Origin: Actinernus sp. WN-2022
Lineage: Eukaryota; Cnidaria; Anthozoa; Actiniaria; Actinernidae
Assembly (NCBI GenBank): GCA_030867875.1
Contig: JAOWCC010000775.1
Location: 372,001 to 436,000, forward strand
Length of the DNA stretch: 64,000 nt
Reading direction: 5' to 3'
In this document: positions 11,077 to 24,952 of the stretch, piece after piece
Numbering within the stretch: the stretch's first letter is position 1
Layout: every line of letters begins with the position of its first letter
Translations under genes and position numbers: made by a program
The notes under the pieces: model-generated
Told to the model about the DNA's origin: nothing
The model's database searches: none
The model's input: only the letters and a program-made list of their open reading frames with translations

Positions 11077-14000
11077 CTAGAGATCAGGAACTCGTCTTTT
11101 TGCCGTTTTCTTGAAAGGGCAAATGACAGCTAAAGATTTTTCTGGCATTTTTAGCCTATAATTTACTTGTGTTGTGTTAGATCTTTCCAATAATTTCTTT
11201 ATTGGAGAGCTAGAGGTTTGGGTTTGGTTAGAAAAAGGCCATTTTCTGGTATTTGTACTCAATATACAGCAAATTTCCATCGATTAATCTTAATCTACAG
11301 GAAGAGAACGTTGTATTGCCGTATAGTGCATCGAAATCCATTAAAAGCTCGAGAAATGGCGCCACATTGACATTTAGGTAACATAAGTAAGTTAATGTGT
11401 ACCTGTTGTCTTTAAAAGCCAGAAAGTCAATTTTCAACTTTTTTCCCCCGATTTTTGTCAGACCTAGCGGAAAATGCTCATTGTCACTAAGCAAATCGTC
11501 ACGTCAAACTTCAGGCAAATCGGTTGTTCACGAAAAAGTTCGAAATTCTACACCGCTCCACTCAAAACACCCTCCCCCCCCCTCCCCCCATAAAATACCT
11601 AGATATCAGGAACTCGTCTTTTTGCCGTTTTCTTGAAAGGGCAAATGACAGCTAAAGATTTTTCTGGCCTTTCTAGCCTATAATTTACTTGTGTTGTGTT
11701 AGATCTATCCCATAATTTCTTTATTGGAGAGCTAGAGGTTTGGGTTTGGTTAGAAAAAGGCCATTTTCTGGTATTTGTACTCAATATACAGGAAACTTCC
11801 ATCGATTAATCTTAATCTACAGGAAGAGAACGTTGTATTGCCGTATAGTGCATCGAAATCCATTACAAGCTCGAGAAATGGCGCCACATTGACATTTAGG
11901 TAACATAAGTAAGTTAATGTGTACCTGTTGTCTTTAAAAGCCAGAAAGTCAATTTTCAACTTTTTCCCCCCGATTTTTGTCAGACCTAGCGGAAAATGCT
12001 CATTGTCACTAAGCAAATCGTCACGTCAAACTTCAGGCAAATCGGTTGTTCACGAAAAAGTTCGAAATTCTACACCGCTCCACTCAAAACACCCTCCCCC
12101 CCCTCCCCCCATAAAATACCTAGATATAAGGAACTCGTCTTTTTGCCGTTTTCTTGAAAGGGCAAATGACAGCTAAAGATTTTTCTGGCCTTTCTAGCCT
12201 ATAATTTACTTGTGTTGTGTTAGATCTATCCCATAATTTCTTTATTGGAGAGCTAGAGGTTTGGGTTTGGTTAGAAAAAGGCCATTTTCTGGTATTTGTA
12301 CTCAATATACAGGAAACTTCCATCGATTAATCTTAATCTACAGGAAGAGAACGTTGTATTGCCGTATAGTGCATCGAAATCCATTACAAGCTCGAGAAAT
12401 GGCGCCACATTGACATTTAGGTAACATAAGTAAGTTAATGTGTACCTGTTGTCTTTAAAAGCCAGAAAGTCACTTTTCAACTTTTTTCCCCCGATTTTTG
12501 TCAGACCTAGCGGAAAATGCTCATTGTCACTAAGCAAATCGTCACGCCAAACTTCAGGCAAATCGGTTGTTCACGAAAAAGTTCGAAATTCTACACCCCT
12601 CCACTCAAAACACCCTCCCCCCCCCCTCCCCCCATAAAATACCTAGAGATCAGGAACTCGTCTTTTTGCCGTTTTCTTGAAAGGGCAAATGACAGCTAAA
12701 GATTTTTCTGGCATTTTTAGCCTATAATTTACTTGTGTTGTGTTAGATCTTTCCAATAATTTCTTTATTGGAGAGCTAGAGGTTTGGGTTTGGTTAGAAA
12801 AAGGCCATTTTCTGGTATTTGTACTCAATATACAGCAAATTTCCATCGATTAATCTTAATCTACAGGAAGAGAACGTTGTATTGCCGTATAGTGCATCGA
12901 AATCCATTAAAAGCTCGAGAAATGGCGCCACATTGACATTTAGGTAACATAAGTAAGTTAATGTGTACCTGTTGTCTTTAAAAGCCAGAAAGTCAATTTT
13001 CAACTTTTTTCCCCCGATTTTTGTCAGACCTAGCGGAAAATGCTCATTGTCACTAAGCAAATCGTCACGTCAAACTTCAGGCAAATCGGTTGTTCACGAA
13101 AAAGTTCGAAATTCTACACCGCTCCACTCAAAACACCCTCCCCCCCTCTCCCCCCATAAAATACCTAGATATCAGGAACTCGTCTTTTTGCCGTTTTCTT
13201 GAAAGGGCAAATGACAGCTAAAGATTTTTCTGGCCTTTCTAGCCTATAATTTACTTGTGTTGTGTTAGATCTATCCCATAATTTCTTTATTGGAGAGCTA
13301 GAGGTTTGGGTTTGGTTAGAAAAAGGCCATTTTCTGGTATTTGTACTCAATATACAGGAAATTTCCATCGATTAATCTTAATCTACAGGAAGAGAACGTT
13401 GTATTGCCGTATAGTGCATCGAAATCCATTAAAAGCTCGAGAAATGGCGCCACATTGACATTTAGGTAACATAAGTAAGTTAATGTGTACCTGTTGTCTT
13501 TAAAAGCCAGAAAGTCAATTTTCAACTTTTTTCCCCCGATTTTTGTCAGACCTAGCGGAAAATGCTCATTGTCACTAAGCAAATCGTCACGTCGAACTTC
13601 AGGCAAATCGGTTGTTCACGAAAAAGTTCGAAATTCTACACCGCTCCACTCAAAACACCCTCTCCCCCCCCCCCCCTCCCCCCATAAAATACCTAGAGAT
13701 CAGGAACTCGTCTTTTTGCCGTTTTCTTGAAAGGGCAAATGACAGCTAAAGATTTTTCTGGCCTTTCTAGCCTATAATTTACTTGTGTTGTGTTAGATCT
13801 ATCCCATAATTTCTTTATTGGAGAGCTAGAGGTTTGGGTTTGGTTAGAAAAAGGCCATTTTCTGGTATTTGTACTCAATATACAGGAAACTTCCATCGAT
13901 TAATCTTAATCTACAGGAAGAGAACGTTGTATTGCCGTATAGTGCATCGAAATCCATTACAAGCTCGAGAAATGGCGCCACATTGACATTTAGGTAACAT

Positions 14001-15783
14001 AAGTAAGTTAATGTGTACCTGTTGTCTTTAAAAGCCAGAAAGTCAATTTTCAACTTTTTCCCCCCGATTTTTGTCAGACCTAGCGGAAAATGCTCATTGT
14101 CACTAAGCAAATCGTCACGTCAAACTTCAGGCAAATCGGTTGTTCACGAAAAAGTTCGAAATTCTACACCGCTCCACTCAAAACACCCTCCCCCCCCCCC
14201 TCCCCCCATAAAATACCTAGATATAAGGAACTCGTCTTTTTGCCGTTTTCTTGAAAGGGCAAATGACAGCTAAAGATTTTTCTGGCCTTTCTAGCCTATA
14301 ATTTACTTGTGTTGTGTTAGATCTATCCCATAATTTCTTTATTGGAGAGCTAGAGGTTTGGGTTTGGTTAGAAAAAGGCCATTTTCTGGTATTTGTACTC
14401 AATATACAGGAAACTTCCATCGATTAATCTTAAGCTACAGGAAGAGAACGTTGTATTGCCGTATAGTGCATCGAAATCCATTACAAGCTCGAGAAATGGC
14501 GCCACATTGACATTTAGGTAACATAAGTAAGTTAATGTGTACCTGTTGTCTTTAAAAGCCAGAAAGTCACTTTTCAACTTTTTTCCCCCGATTTTTGTCA
14601 GACCTAGCGGAAAATGCTCATTGTCACTAAGCAAATCGTCACGCCAAACTTCAGGCAAATCGGTTGTTCACGAAAAAGTTCGAAATTCTACACCCCTCCA
14701 CTCAAAACACCCTCCCCCCCCCCTCCCCCCATAAAATACCTAGAGATCAGGAACTCGTCTTTTTGCCGTTTTCTTGAAAGGGCAAACGACAGCTAAAGAT
14801 TTTTCTGGCATTTTTAGCCTATAATTTACTTGTGTTGTGTTAGATCTTTCGAATAATTTCTTTATTGGAGAGCTAGAGGTTTGGGTTTGGTTAGAAAAAG
14901 GCCATTTTCTGGTATTTGTACTCAATATACAGCAAATTTCCATCGATTAATCTTAATCTACAGGAAGAGAACGTTGTATTGCCGTATAGTGCATCGAAAT
15001 CCATTTAAAGCTCGAGAAATGGCGCCACATTGACATTTAGGTAACATAAGTAAGTTAATGTGTACCTGTTGTCTTTAAAAGCCAGAAAGTCAATTTTCAA
15101 CTTTTTTCCCCCGATTTTTGTCAGACCTAGCGGAAAATGCTCATTGTCACTAAGCAAATCGTCACGTCAAACTTCAGGCAAATCGGTTGTTCACGAAAAA
15201 GTTCGAAATTCTACACCGCTCCACTCAAAACACCCTCCCCCCCCCTCCCCCCATAAAATACCTAGATATCAGGAACTCGTCTTTTTGCCGTTTTCTTGAA
15301 AGGGCAAATGACAGCTAAAGATTTTTCTGGCCTTTCTAGCCTATAATTTACTTGTGTTGTGTTAGATCTATCCCATAATTTCTTTATTGGAGAGCTAGAG
15401 GTTTGGGTTTGGTTAGAAAAAGGCCATTTTCTGGTATTTGTACTCAATATACAGGAACTTCCATCGATTAATCTTAATCTACAGGAAGAGAACGTTGTAT
15501 TGCCGTATAGTGCATCGAAATCCATTACAAGCTCGAGAAATGGCGCCACATTGACATTTAGGTAACATAAGTAAGTTAATGTGTACCTGTTGTCTTTAAA
15601 AGCCAGAAAGTCACTTTTCAACTTTTTTTCCCCGATTTTTGTCAGACCTAGCGGAAAATGCTCATTGTCACTAAGCAAATCGTCACGCCAAACTTCAGGC
15701 AAATCGGTTGTTCACGAAAAAGTTCGAAATTCTACACCCCTCCACTCAAAACACCCTCCCCCCCCTCTCCCCCCATAAAATAC
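11077..15783. repeat. Three-to-four-monomer block repeated at 11077, 12643 and 14740
   Basis: Monomers at 11077, 12643 and 14740 share 'acagcaaatttcc' with 'ggcatttttagcc'. The monomers at 12120 and 14217 share 'gatataaggaac', found nowhere else that I saw. Spacing is 1566 bp (three monomers) between the first two and 2097 bp (four monomers) between the next two, so one monomer was gained or lost by unequal exchange. The tract variant 'ccctctcccc' at ~13660 recurs at ~16280. Confidence 0.6.
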
Positions 15784-17353
15784 CTAGAGATCAGGAACTC
15801 GTCTTTTTGCCGTTTTCTTGAAAGGGCAAATGACAGCTAAAGATTGTTCTGGCCTTTCTAGCCTATAATTTACTTGTGTTGTGTTAGATCTATCCCATAA
15901 TTTCTTTATTGGAGAGCTAGAGGTTTGGGTTTGGTTAGAAAAAGGCCATTTTCTGGTATTTGTACTCAATATACAGGAAACTTCCATCGATTAATGTTAA
16001 TCTACAGGAAGAGAACGTTGTATTGCCGTATAGTACATCGAAATCCATTAAAAGCTCGAGAAATGGCGCCACATTGACATTTAGGTAACATAAGTAAGTT
16101 AATGTGTACCTGTTGTCTTTAAAAGCCAGAAAGTCAATTTTCAACTTTTTTCCCCCGATTTTTGTCAGACCTAGCGGAAAATGCTCATTGTCACTAAGCA
16201 AATCGTCACGTCGAACTTCAGGCAAATCGGTTGTTCACGAAAAAGTTCGAAATTCTACACCGCTCCACTCAAAACACCCTCTCCCCCCCCCCCCCTCCCC
16301 CCATAAAATACCTAGAGATCAGGAACTCGTCTTTTTGCCGTTTTCTTGAAAGGGCAAATGACAGCTAAAGATTTTTCTGGCCTTTCTAGCCTATAATTTA
16401 CTTGTGTTGTGTTAGATCTATCCCATAATTTCTTTATTGGAGAGCTAGAGGTTTGGGTTTGGTTAGAAAAAGGCCATTTTCTGGTATTTGTACTCAATAT
16501 ACAGGAAACTTCCATCGATTAATCTTAATCTACAGTAAGAGAACGTTGTATTGCCGTATAGTGCATCGAAATCCATTAAAAGCTCGAGAAATGGCGCCAC
16601 ATTGACATTTAGGTAACATAAGTAAGTTAATGTGTACCTGTTGTCTTTAAAAGCCAGAAAGTCACTTTTCAACTTTTTCCCCCCGATTTTTGGCAGACCT
16701 AGCGGAAAATGCTCATTGTCACCGAAGCAAATCGTCACGCCAAACTTCAGGCAAATCGGTTGTTCACGAAAAAGTTCGAAATTCTACACCCCGCCGCTCA
16801 AAACACCCTCCCCCCCTCCCCCCATAAAATACCTAGAGATCAGGAACTCGTCTTTTTGCCGTTTTCTTGAAAGGGCAACTGACAGCTAAATATTTTTTGG
16901 CCTTTCTAGCCTATAATTTACTTGTGTTGTGTTAGATCTTTCCAATAATTTCTTTATTGGAGAGCTAGAGGTTTGGGTTTGGTTAGAAAAAGGCCATTTT
17001 CTGTTATTTGTACTCAATATACAAGAAACCTCCATCGATTAATCTTAATCTACAGGAAGAGAACGTTGTATTGCCGTATAGTGCATCGAAATCCATTAAA
17101 AGCTCGAGAAATGGCGCCACATTGACATTTAGGTAACATAAGTAAGTTAATGTGTACCTGTTGTCTTTAAAAGCCAGAAAGTCAATTTTCAACTTTTTCC
17201 CCCCGATTTTTGTCAGACCTAGCGGAAAATGCTCATTGTCACTAAGCAAATCGTCACGTCAAACTTCAGGCAAATCGGTTGTTCACGAAAAAGTTCGAAA
17301 TTCTACACCGCTCCACTCAAAACACCCTCCCCCCCCCTCCCCCCATAAAATAC

Positions 17354-19954
17354 CTAGATATCAGGAACTCGTCTTTTTGCCGTTTTCTTGAAAGGGCAAA
17401 TGACAGCTAAAGATTTTTTGGCCTTTCTAGCCTATAATGTACTTGTGTTGTGTTAGATCTATCCCATAATTTCTTTATTGGAGAGCTAGAGGTTTGGGTT
17501 TGGTTAGAAAAAGGCCATTTTCTGGTATTTGTACTCAATATACAGGAAACTTCCATCGATTAATCTTAATCTACAGCAAGAGAACGTTGTATTGCCGTAT
17601 AGTGCATCGAAATCCATTAAAAGCTCGAGAAATGGCGCCACATTTACATTTAGGTAACATAAGTAAGTTAATGTGTACCTGTTGTCTTTAAAAGCCAGAA
17701 AGTCACTTTTCAACTTTTTTCCCCCGATTTTTGTCAGACCTAGCGGAAAATGCTCATTGTCACTAAGCAAATCGTCACGCCAAACTTCAGGCAAATCGGT
17801 TGTTCACGAAAAAGTTCGAAATTCAACACCCCTCTACTCAAAACACCCCCCCCCCCCCTCCCCCCATAAATTACCTAGAGATCAGGAACTCGTCTTTTTG
17901 CCGTTTTCTTGAAAGGGCAAATGACAGCTAAATATTGTTCTGGCATTTTTAGCCTATAATTTACTTGTGTTGTGTTAGATCTTTTCAATAATTTCTTTAT
18001 TGGAGAGCTAGAGGTTTGGGTTTGGTTAGAAAAAGGCCATTTTCTGTTATTTGTACTCAATATACAAGAAACCTCCATCGATTAATCTTAATCTACAGGA
18101 AGAGAACGTTGTGTTGCCGTATAGTGCATCGAAATCCATTAAAAGCTCGAGAAATGGCGCCACATTGACATTTAGGTAACATAAGTAAGTTAATGTGTAC
18201 CTGTTGTCTTTAAAAGCCAGAAAGTCAATTTTCAACTTTTTCCCCCCGATTTTTGTCAGACCTAGCGGAAAATGCTCATTGTCACTAAGCAAATCGTCAC
18301 GTCAAACTTCAGGCAAATCGGTTGTTCACGAAAAAGTTCGAAATTCTACACCGCTCCACTCAAAACACCCTCCCCCCATAAAATACCTAGATATCAGGAA
18401 CTCGTCTTTTTGCCGTTTTCTTGAAAGGGCAAATGACAGCTAAAGATTTTTCTGGCCTTTCTAGCCTATAATTTACTTGTGTTGTGTTAGATCTATCCCA
18501 TAATTTCTTTATTGGAGAGCTAGAGGTTTGGGATTGGTTAGAAAAAGGCCATTTTCTGGTATTTGTACTCAATATACAGGAAACTTCCATCGATTAATCT
18601 TAATCTACAGGAAGAGAACGTTGTATTGCCGTATAGTGCATCGAAATCCATTAAAAGCTCGAGAAATGGCGCCACATTGACATTTAGGTAACATAAGTAA
18701 GTTAATGTGTACCTGTTGTCTTTAAAAGCCAGAAAGTCACTTTTCAACTTTTTTTCCCCGATTTTGTCAGACCTAGCGGAAAATGCTCATTGTCACTAAG
18801 CAAATCGTCACGCCAAACTTCAGGCAAATCGGTTGTTCACGAAAAAGTTCGAAATTCTACACCCCTCCACTCAAAACACCCTCCCCCCCCCCCTCCCCCC
18901 ATAAAATACCTAGAGATCAGGAACTCGTCTTTTTGCCGTTTTCTTGAAAGGGCAAATGACAGCTAAAGATTTTTCTGGCCTTTCTAGCCTATAATTTACT
19001 TGTGTTGTGTTAGATCTATCCCATAATTTCTTTATTGGAGAGCTAGAGGTTTGGGTTTGGTTAGAAAAAGGCCATTTTGTGGTATTTGTACTCAATATAC
19101 AGAAAATTTCCATCGATTAATCTTAATCTACAGGAAGAGAACGTTGTATTGCCGTATAGTGCATCGAAATCCATTAAAAGCTCGAGAAATGGCGCCACAT
19201 TGACATTTAGGTAACATAAGTAAGTTAATGTGTACCTGTTGTCTTTAAAAGCCAGAAAGTCACTTTTCAATTTTTCCCCGATTTTTGTCAGACCTAGCGG
19301 AAAATGCTCATTGTCACTAAGCAAGTCGTCACGCCAAACTTCAGGCAAATCGGTTGTTCACGAAAAAGTTCGAAATTCTACACCCCTCCACTCAAAACAC
19401 CCTCCCCCCCCCCCCTCCCCCCATAAAATACCTAGAGATCAGGAACTCGTCTTTTTGCCGTTTTCTTGAAAGGGCAAATGACAGCTAAAGATTTTTCTGG
19501 CATTTTTAGCCTATAATTTACTTGTGTTGTGTTAGATCTTTCCAATAATTTCTTTATTGGAGAGCTAGAGGTTTGGGTTTGGTTAGAAAAAGGCCATTTT
19601 CTGGTATTTGTACTCAATATACAGGAAATTTCCATCGATTAATCTTAATCTACAGGAAGAGAACGTTGTATTGCCGTATAGTGCATCGAAATCCATTAAA
19701 AGCTCGAGAAATGGCGCCACATTGACATTTAGGTAACATAAGTAAGTTAATGTGTACCTGTTGTCTTTAAAAGCCAGAAAGTCAATTTTCAACTTTTTCC
19801 CCCCGATTTTTGTCAGACCTAGCGGAAAATGCTCATTGTCACTAAGCAAATCGTCACGTCAAACTTCAGGCAAATCGGTTGTTCACGAAAAAGTTCGAAA
19901 TTCTACACCGCTCCACTCAAAACACCCTCCCCCCCCCCTCCCCCCATAAAATAC
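17354..19954. repeat. Five-monomer higher-order repeat, copy 1 (2601 bp)
   Basis: A five-monomer unit repeated with a 2601-2603 bp period. Markers in order are: 'cctataatgtac', 'ctacagcaagag', 'ccacatttacattt', 'cccctctactc', 'ataaattacc', 'gctaaatattgttc', 'tctgttatttg' with 'acaagaaacctcc', 'gttgtgttgccg', a collapsed C-tract near 18370, 'tttgggattgg', 'ccgattttgtcag', and 'ttttgtggtatt' with 'acagaaaatttcc'. All of them recur in copy 2, and most in the partial third copy. Confidence 0.85.
18368..18377 (+). repeat. Collapsed C-tract (CCC-T-C6 only)
   Basis: The variable C-run and one T are missing, leaving only ccctcccccc before 'ataaaa' and shortening this monomer to 512 bp. The same collapse recurs near 20970 and 23573 as part of the five-monomer repeat, and independently near 37416. 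It removes most of the G-quadruplex potential of the minus strand in these monomers. Confidence 0.85.
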
Positions 19955-22557
19955 CTAGATATCAGGAACTCGTCTTTTTGCCGTTTTCTTGAAAGGGCAA
20001 ATGACAGCTAAAGATTTTTTGGCCTTTCTAGCCTATAATGTACTTGTGTTGTGTTAGATCTATCCCATAATTTCTTTATTGGAGAGCTAGAGGTTTGGGT
20101 TTGGTTAGAAAAAGGCCATTTTCTGGTATTTGTACTCAATATACAGGAAACTTCCATCGATTAATCTTAATCTACAGCAAGAGAACGTTGTATTGCCGTA
20201 TAGTGCATCGAAATCCATTAAAAGCTCGAGAAATGGCGCCACATTTACATTTAGGTAACATAAGTAAGTTAATGTGTACCTGTTGTCTTTAAAAGCCAGA
20301 AAGTCACTTTTCAACTTTTTTCCCCCGATTTTTGTCAGACCTAGCGGAAAATGCTCATTGTCACTAAGCAAATCGTCACGCCAAACTTCAGGCAAATCGG
20401 TTGTTCACGAAAAAGTTCGAAATTCAACACCCCTCTACTCAAAACACCCCCCCCCCCCTCCCCCCATAAATTACCTAGAGATCAGGAACTCGTCTTTTTG
20501 CCGTTTTCTTGAAAGGGCAAATGACAGCTAAATATTGTTCTGGCATTTTTAGCCTATAATTTACTTGTGTTGTGTTAGATCTTTTCAATAATTTCTTTAT
20601 TGGAGAGCTAGAGGTTTGGGTTTGGTTAGAAAAAGGCCATTTTCTGTTATTTGTACTCAATATACAAGAAACCTCCATCGATTAATCTTAATCTACAGGA
20701 AGAGAACGTTGTGTTGCCGTATAGTGCATCGAAATCCATTAAAAGCTCGAGAAATGGCGCCACATTGACATTTAGGTAACATAAGTAAGTTAATGTGTAC
20801 CTGTTGTCTTTAAAAGCCAGAAAGTCAATTTTCAACTTTTTCCCCCCGATTTTTGTCAGACCTAGCGGAAAATGCTCATTGTCACTAAGCAAATCGTCAC
20901 GTCAAACTTCAGGCAAATCGGTTGTTCACGAAAAAGTTCGAAATTCTACACCGCTCCACTCAAAACACCCTCCCCCCATAAAATACCTAGATATCAGGAA
21001 CTCGTCTTTTTGCCGTTTTCTTGAAAGGGCAAATGACAGCTAAAGATTTTTCTGGCCTTTCTAGCCTATAATTTACTTGTGTTGTGTTAGATCTATCCCA
21101 TAATTTCTTTATTGGAGAGCTAGAGGTTTGGGATTGGTTAGAAAAAGGCCATTTTCTGGTATTTGTACTCAATATACAGGAAACTTCCATCGATTAATCT
21201 TAATCTACAGGAAGAGAACGTTGTATTGCCGTATAGTGCATCGAAATCCATTAAAAGCTCGAGAAATGGCGCCACATTGACATTTAGGTAACATAAGTAA
21301 GTTAATGTGTACCTGTTGTCTTTAAAAGCCAGAAAGTCACTTTTCAACTTTTTTTCCCCGATTTTGTCAGACCTAGCGGAAAATGCTCATTGTCACTAAG
21401 CAAATCGTCACGCCAAACTTCAGGCAAATCGGTTGTTCACGAAAAAGTTCGAAATTCTACACCCCTCCACTCAAAACACCCTCCCCCCCCCCCTCCCCCC
21501 ATAAAATACCTAGAGATCAGGAACTCGTCTTTTTGCCGTTTTCTTGAAAGGGCAAATGACAGCTAAAGATTTTTCTGGCCTTTCTAGCCTATAATTTACT
21601 TGTGTTGTGTTAGATCTATCCCATAATTTCTTTATTGGAGAGCTAGAGGTTTGGGTTTGGTTAGAAAAAGGCCATTTTGTGGTATTTGTACTCAATATAC
21701 AGAAAATTTCCATCGATTAATCTTAATCTACAGGAAGAGAACGTTGTATTGCCGTATAGTGCATCGAAATCCATTAAAAGCTCGAGAAATGGCGCCACAT
21801 TGACATTTAGGTAACATAAGTAAGTTAATGTGTACCTGTTGTCTTTAAAAGCCAGAAAGTCACTTTTCAATTTTTCCCCGATTTTTGTCAGACCTAGCGG
21901 AAAATGCTCATTGTCACTAAGCAAGTCGTCACGCCAAACTTCAGGCAAATCGGTTGTTCACGAAAAAGTTCGAAATTCTACACCCCTCCACTCAAAACAC
22001 CCTCCCCCCCCCCCCCCCTCCCCCCATAAAATACCTAGAGATCAGGAACTCGTCTTTTTGCCGTTTTCTTGAAAGGGCAAATGACAGCTAAAGATTTTTC
22101 TGGCATTTTTAGCCTATAATTTACTTGTGTTGTGTTAGATCTTTCCAATAATTTCTTTATTGGAGAGCTAGAGGTTTGGGTTTGGTTAGAAAAAGGCCAT
22201 TTTCTGGTATTTGTACTCAATATACAGGAAATTTCCATCGATTAATCTTAATCTACAGGAAGAGAACGTTGTATTGCCGTATAGTGCATCGAAATCCATT
22301 AAAAGCTCGAGAAATGGCGCCACATTGACATTTAGGTAACATAAGTAAGTTAATGTGTACCTGTTGTCTTTAAAAGCCAGAAAGTCAATTTTCAACTTTT
22401 TCCCCCCGATTTTTGTCAGACCTAGCGGAAAATGCTCATTGTCACTAAGCAAATCGTCACGTCAAACTTCAGGCAAATCGGTTGTTCACGAAAAAGTTCG
22501 AAATTCTACACCGCTCCACTCAAAACACCCTCCCCCCCCCCTCCCCCCATAAAATAC
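19955..22557. repeat. Five-monomer higher-order repeat, copy 2 (2603 bp)
   Basis: It has the same ordered set of diagnostic variants as the block starting at 17354. Examples are ataaattacc (~20466), the collapsed C-tract near 20970, tttgggattgg (~21130) and ttttgtggtatt (~21676). Most of the 2-bp length difference comes from the C-tracts. Sequence between the two copies is nearly identical, so this duplication is among the youngest events in the left arm. Confidence 0.85.
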
Positions 22558-24090
22558 CTAGATATCAGGAACTCGTCTTTTTGCCGTTTTCTTGAAAGGG
22601 CAAATGACAGCTAAAGATTTTTTGGCCTTTCTAGCCTATAATGTACTTGTGTTGTGTTAGATCTATCCCATAATTTCTTTATTGGAGAGCTAGAGGTTTG
22701 GGTTTGGTTAGAAAAAGGCCATTTTCTGGTATTTGTACTCAATATACAGGAAACTTCCATCGATTAATCTTAATCTACAGCAAGAGAACGTTGTATTGCC
22801 GTATAGTGCATCGAAATCCATTAAAAGCTCGAGAAATGGCGCCACATTTACATTTAGGTAACATAAGTAGGTTAATGTGTACCTGTTGTCTTTAAAAGCC
22901 AGAAAGTCACTTTTCAACTTTTTTCCCCCGATTTTTGTCAGACCTAGCGGAAAATGCTCATTGTCACTAAGCAAATCGTCACGCCAAACTTCAGGCAAAT
23001 CGGTTGTTCACGAAAAAGTTCGAAATTCAACACCCCTCTACTCAAAACACCCCCCCCCCCCTCCCCCCATAAATTACCTAGAGATCAGGAACTCGTCTTT
23101 TTGCCGTTTTCTTGAAAGGGCAAATGACAGCTAAATATTGTTCTGGCATTTTTAGCCTATAATTTACTTGTGTTGTGTTAGATCTTTCCAATAATTTCTT
23201 TATTGGAGAGCTAGAGGTTTGGGTTTGGTTAGAAAAAGGCCATTTTCTGTTATTTGTACTCAATATACAAGAAACCTCCATCGATTAATCTTAATCTACA
23301 GGAAGAGAACGTTGTGTTGCCGTATAGTGCATCGAAATCCATTAAAAGCTCGAGAAATGGCGCCACATTGACATTTAGGTAACATAAGTAAGTTAATGTG
23401 TACCTGTTGTCTTTAAAAGCCAGAAAGCCAATTTTCAACTTTTTCCCCCCGATTTTTGTCAGACCTAGCGGAAAATGCTCATTGTCACTAAGCAAATCGT
23501 CACGTCAAACTTCAGGCAAATCGGTTGTTCACGAAAAAGTTCGAAATTCTACACCGCTCCACTCAAAACACCCTCCCCCCATAAAATACCTAGATATCAG
23601 GAACTCGTCTTTTTGCCGTTTTCTTGAAAGGGCAAATGACAGCTAAAGATTTTTCTGGCCTTTCTAGCCTATAATTTACTTGTGTTGTGTTAGATCTATC
23701 CCATAATTTCTTTATTGGAGAGCTAGAGGTTTGGGATTGGTTAGAAAAAGGCCATTTTCTGGTATTTGTACTCAATATACAGGAAACTTCCATCGATTAA
23801 TCTTAATCTACAGGAAGAGAACGTTGTATTGCCGTATAGTGCATCGAAATCCATTAAAAGCTCGAGAAATGGCGCCACATTGACATTTAGGTAACATAAG
23901 TAAGTTAATGTGTACCTGTTGTCTTTAAAAGCCAGAAAGTCACTTTTCAACTTTTTTTCCCCGATTTTGTCAGACCTAGCGGAAAATGCTCATTGTCACT
24001 AAGCAAATCGTCACGCCAAACTTCAGGCAAATCGGTTGTTCACGAAAAAGTTCGAAATTCTACACCCCTCCACTCAAAACACCCTCCCCC
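22558..24090. repeat. Five-monomer higher-order repeat, copy 3 (partial, ~3 monomers)
   Basis: It follows the same variant order from 'cctataatgtac' (~22640) through ataaattacc (~23069), the collapsed C-tract (~23573), tttgggattgg (~23732) and 'ccgattttgtcag' (~23963). It then leaves the pattern at the poly-C tract near 24090: the next monomer (24115) has 'acagcaaacttcc' and 'attaatgttaatc' instead of the expected 'acagaaaatttcc'. The breakpoint in or near the poly-C tract is consistent with recombination there. Private changes, such as 'gccagaaagccaatt' near 23420, show it has begun to diverge. Confidence 0.75.
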
Positions 24091-24952
24091 CCCCCCCCTC
24101 GCCCCATAAAATACCTAGAGATCAGGAACTCGTCTTTTTGCCGTTTTCTTGAAAGGGCAAATGACAGCTAAAGATTTTTCTGGCCTTTCTAGCCTATAAT
24201 TTACTTGTGTTGTGTTAGATCTATCCCATAATTTCTTTATTGGAGAGCTAGAGGTTTGGGTTTGGTTAGAAAAAGGCCATTTTCTGGTATTTGTACTCAA
24301 TATACAGCAAACTTCCATCGATTAATGTTAATCTACAGGAAGAGAACGTTGTATTGCCGTATAGTGCATCGAAATCCATTAAAAGCTCGAGAAATGGCGC
24401 CACATTGACATTTAGGTAACATAAGTAAGTTAATGTGTACCTGTTGTCTTTAAAAGGCAGAAAGTCACTTTCCAACTTTTTTCTCCGATTTTTGTCAGAC
24501 CTAGCGGAAAATGCTCATTGTCACTAAGCAAATCGTCACGCCAAACTTCAGGCAAATCGGTTGTTCACGAAAAAGTTCGAAATTATACACCCCTCCACTC
24601 AAAACACCCTCCCCCCCCCCCTCCCCCCATAAAATACCTAGAGATCAGGAACTCGTCTTTTTGCCGTTTTCTTGAAAGGGCAAATGACAGCTAAAGATTT
24701 TTCTGGCCTTTCTAGCCTATAATTTACTTGTGTTGTGTTAGATCTTTCCAATAATTTCTTTATTGGAGAGCTAGAGGTTTGGGTTTGGTTAGAAAAAGGC
24801 CATTTTCTGTTATTTGTACTCAATATACAAGAAACCTCCATCGATTAATCTTAATCTACAGGAAGAGAACGTTGTATTGCCGTATAGTGCATCGAAATCC
24901 ATTAAAAGCTCGAGAAATGGCGCCACATTGACATTTAGGTAACATAAGTAAG

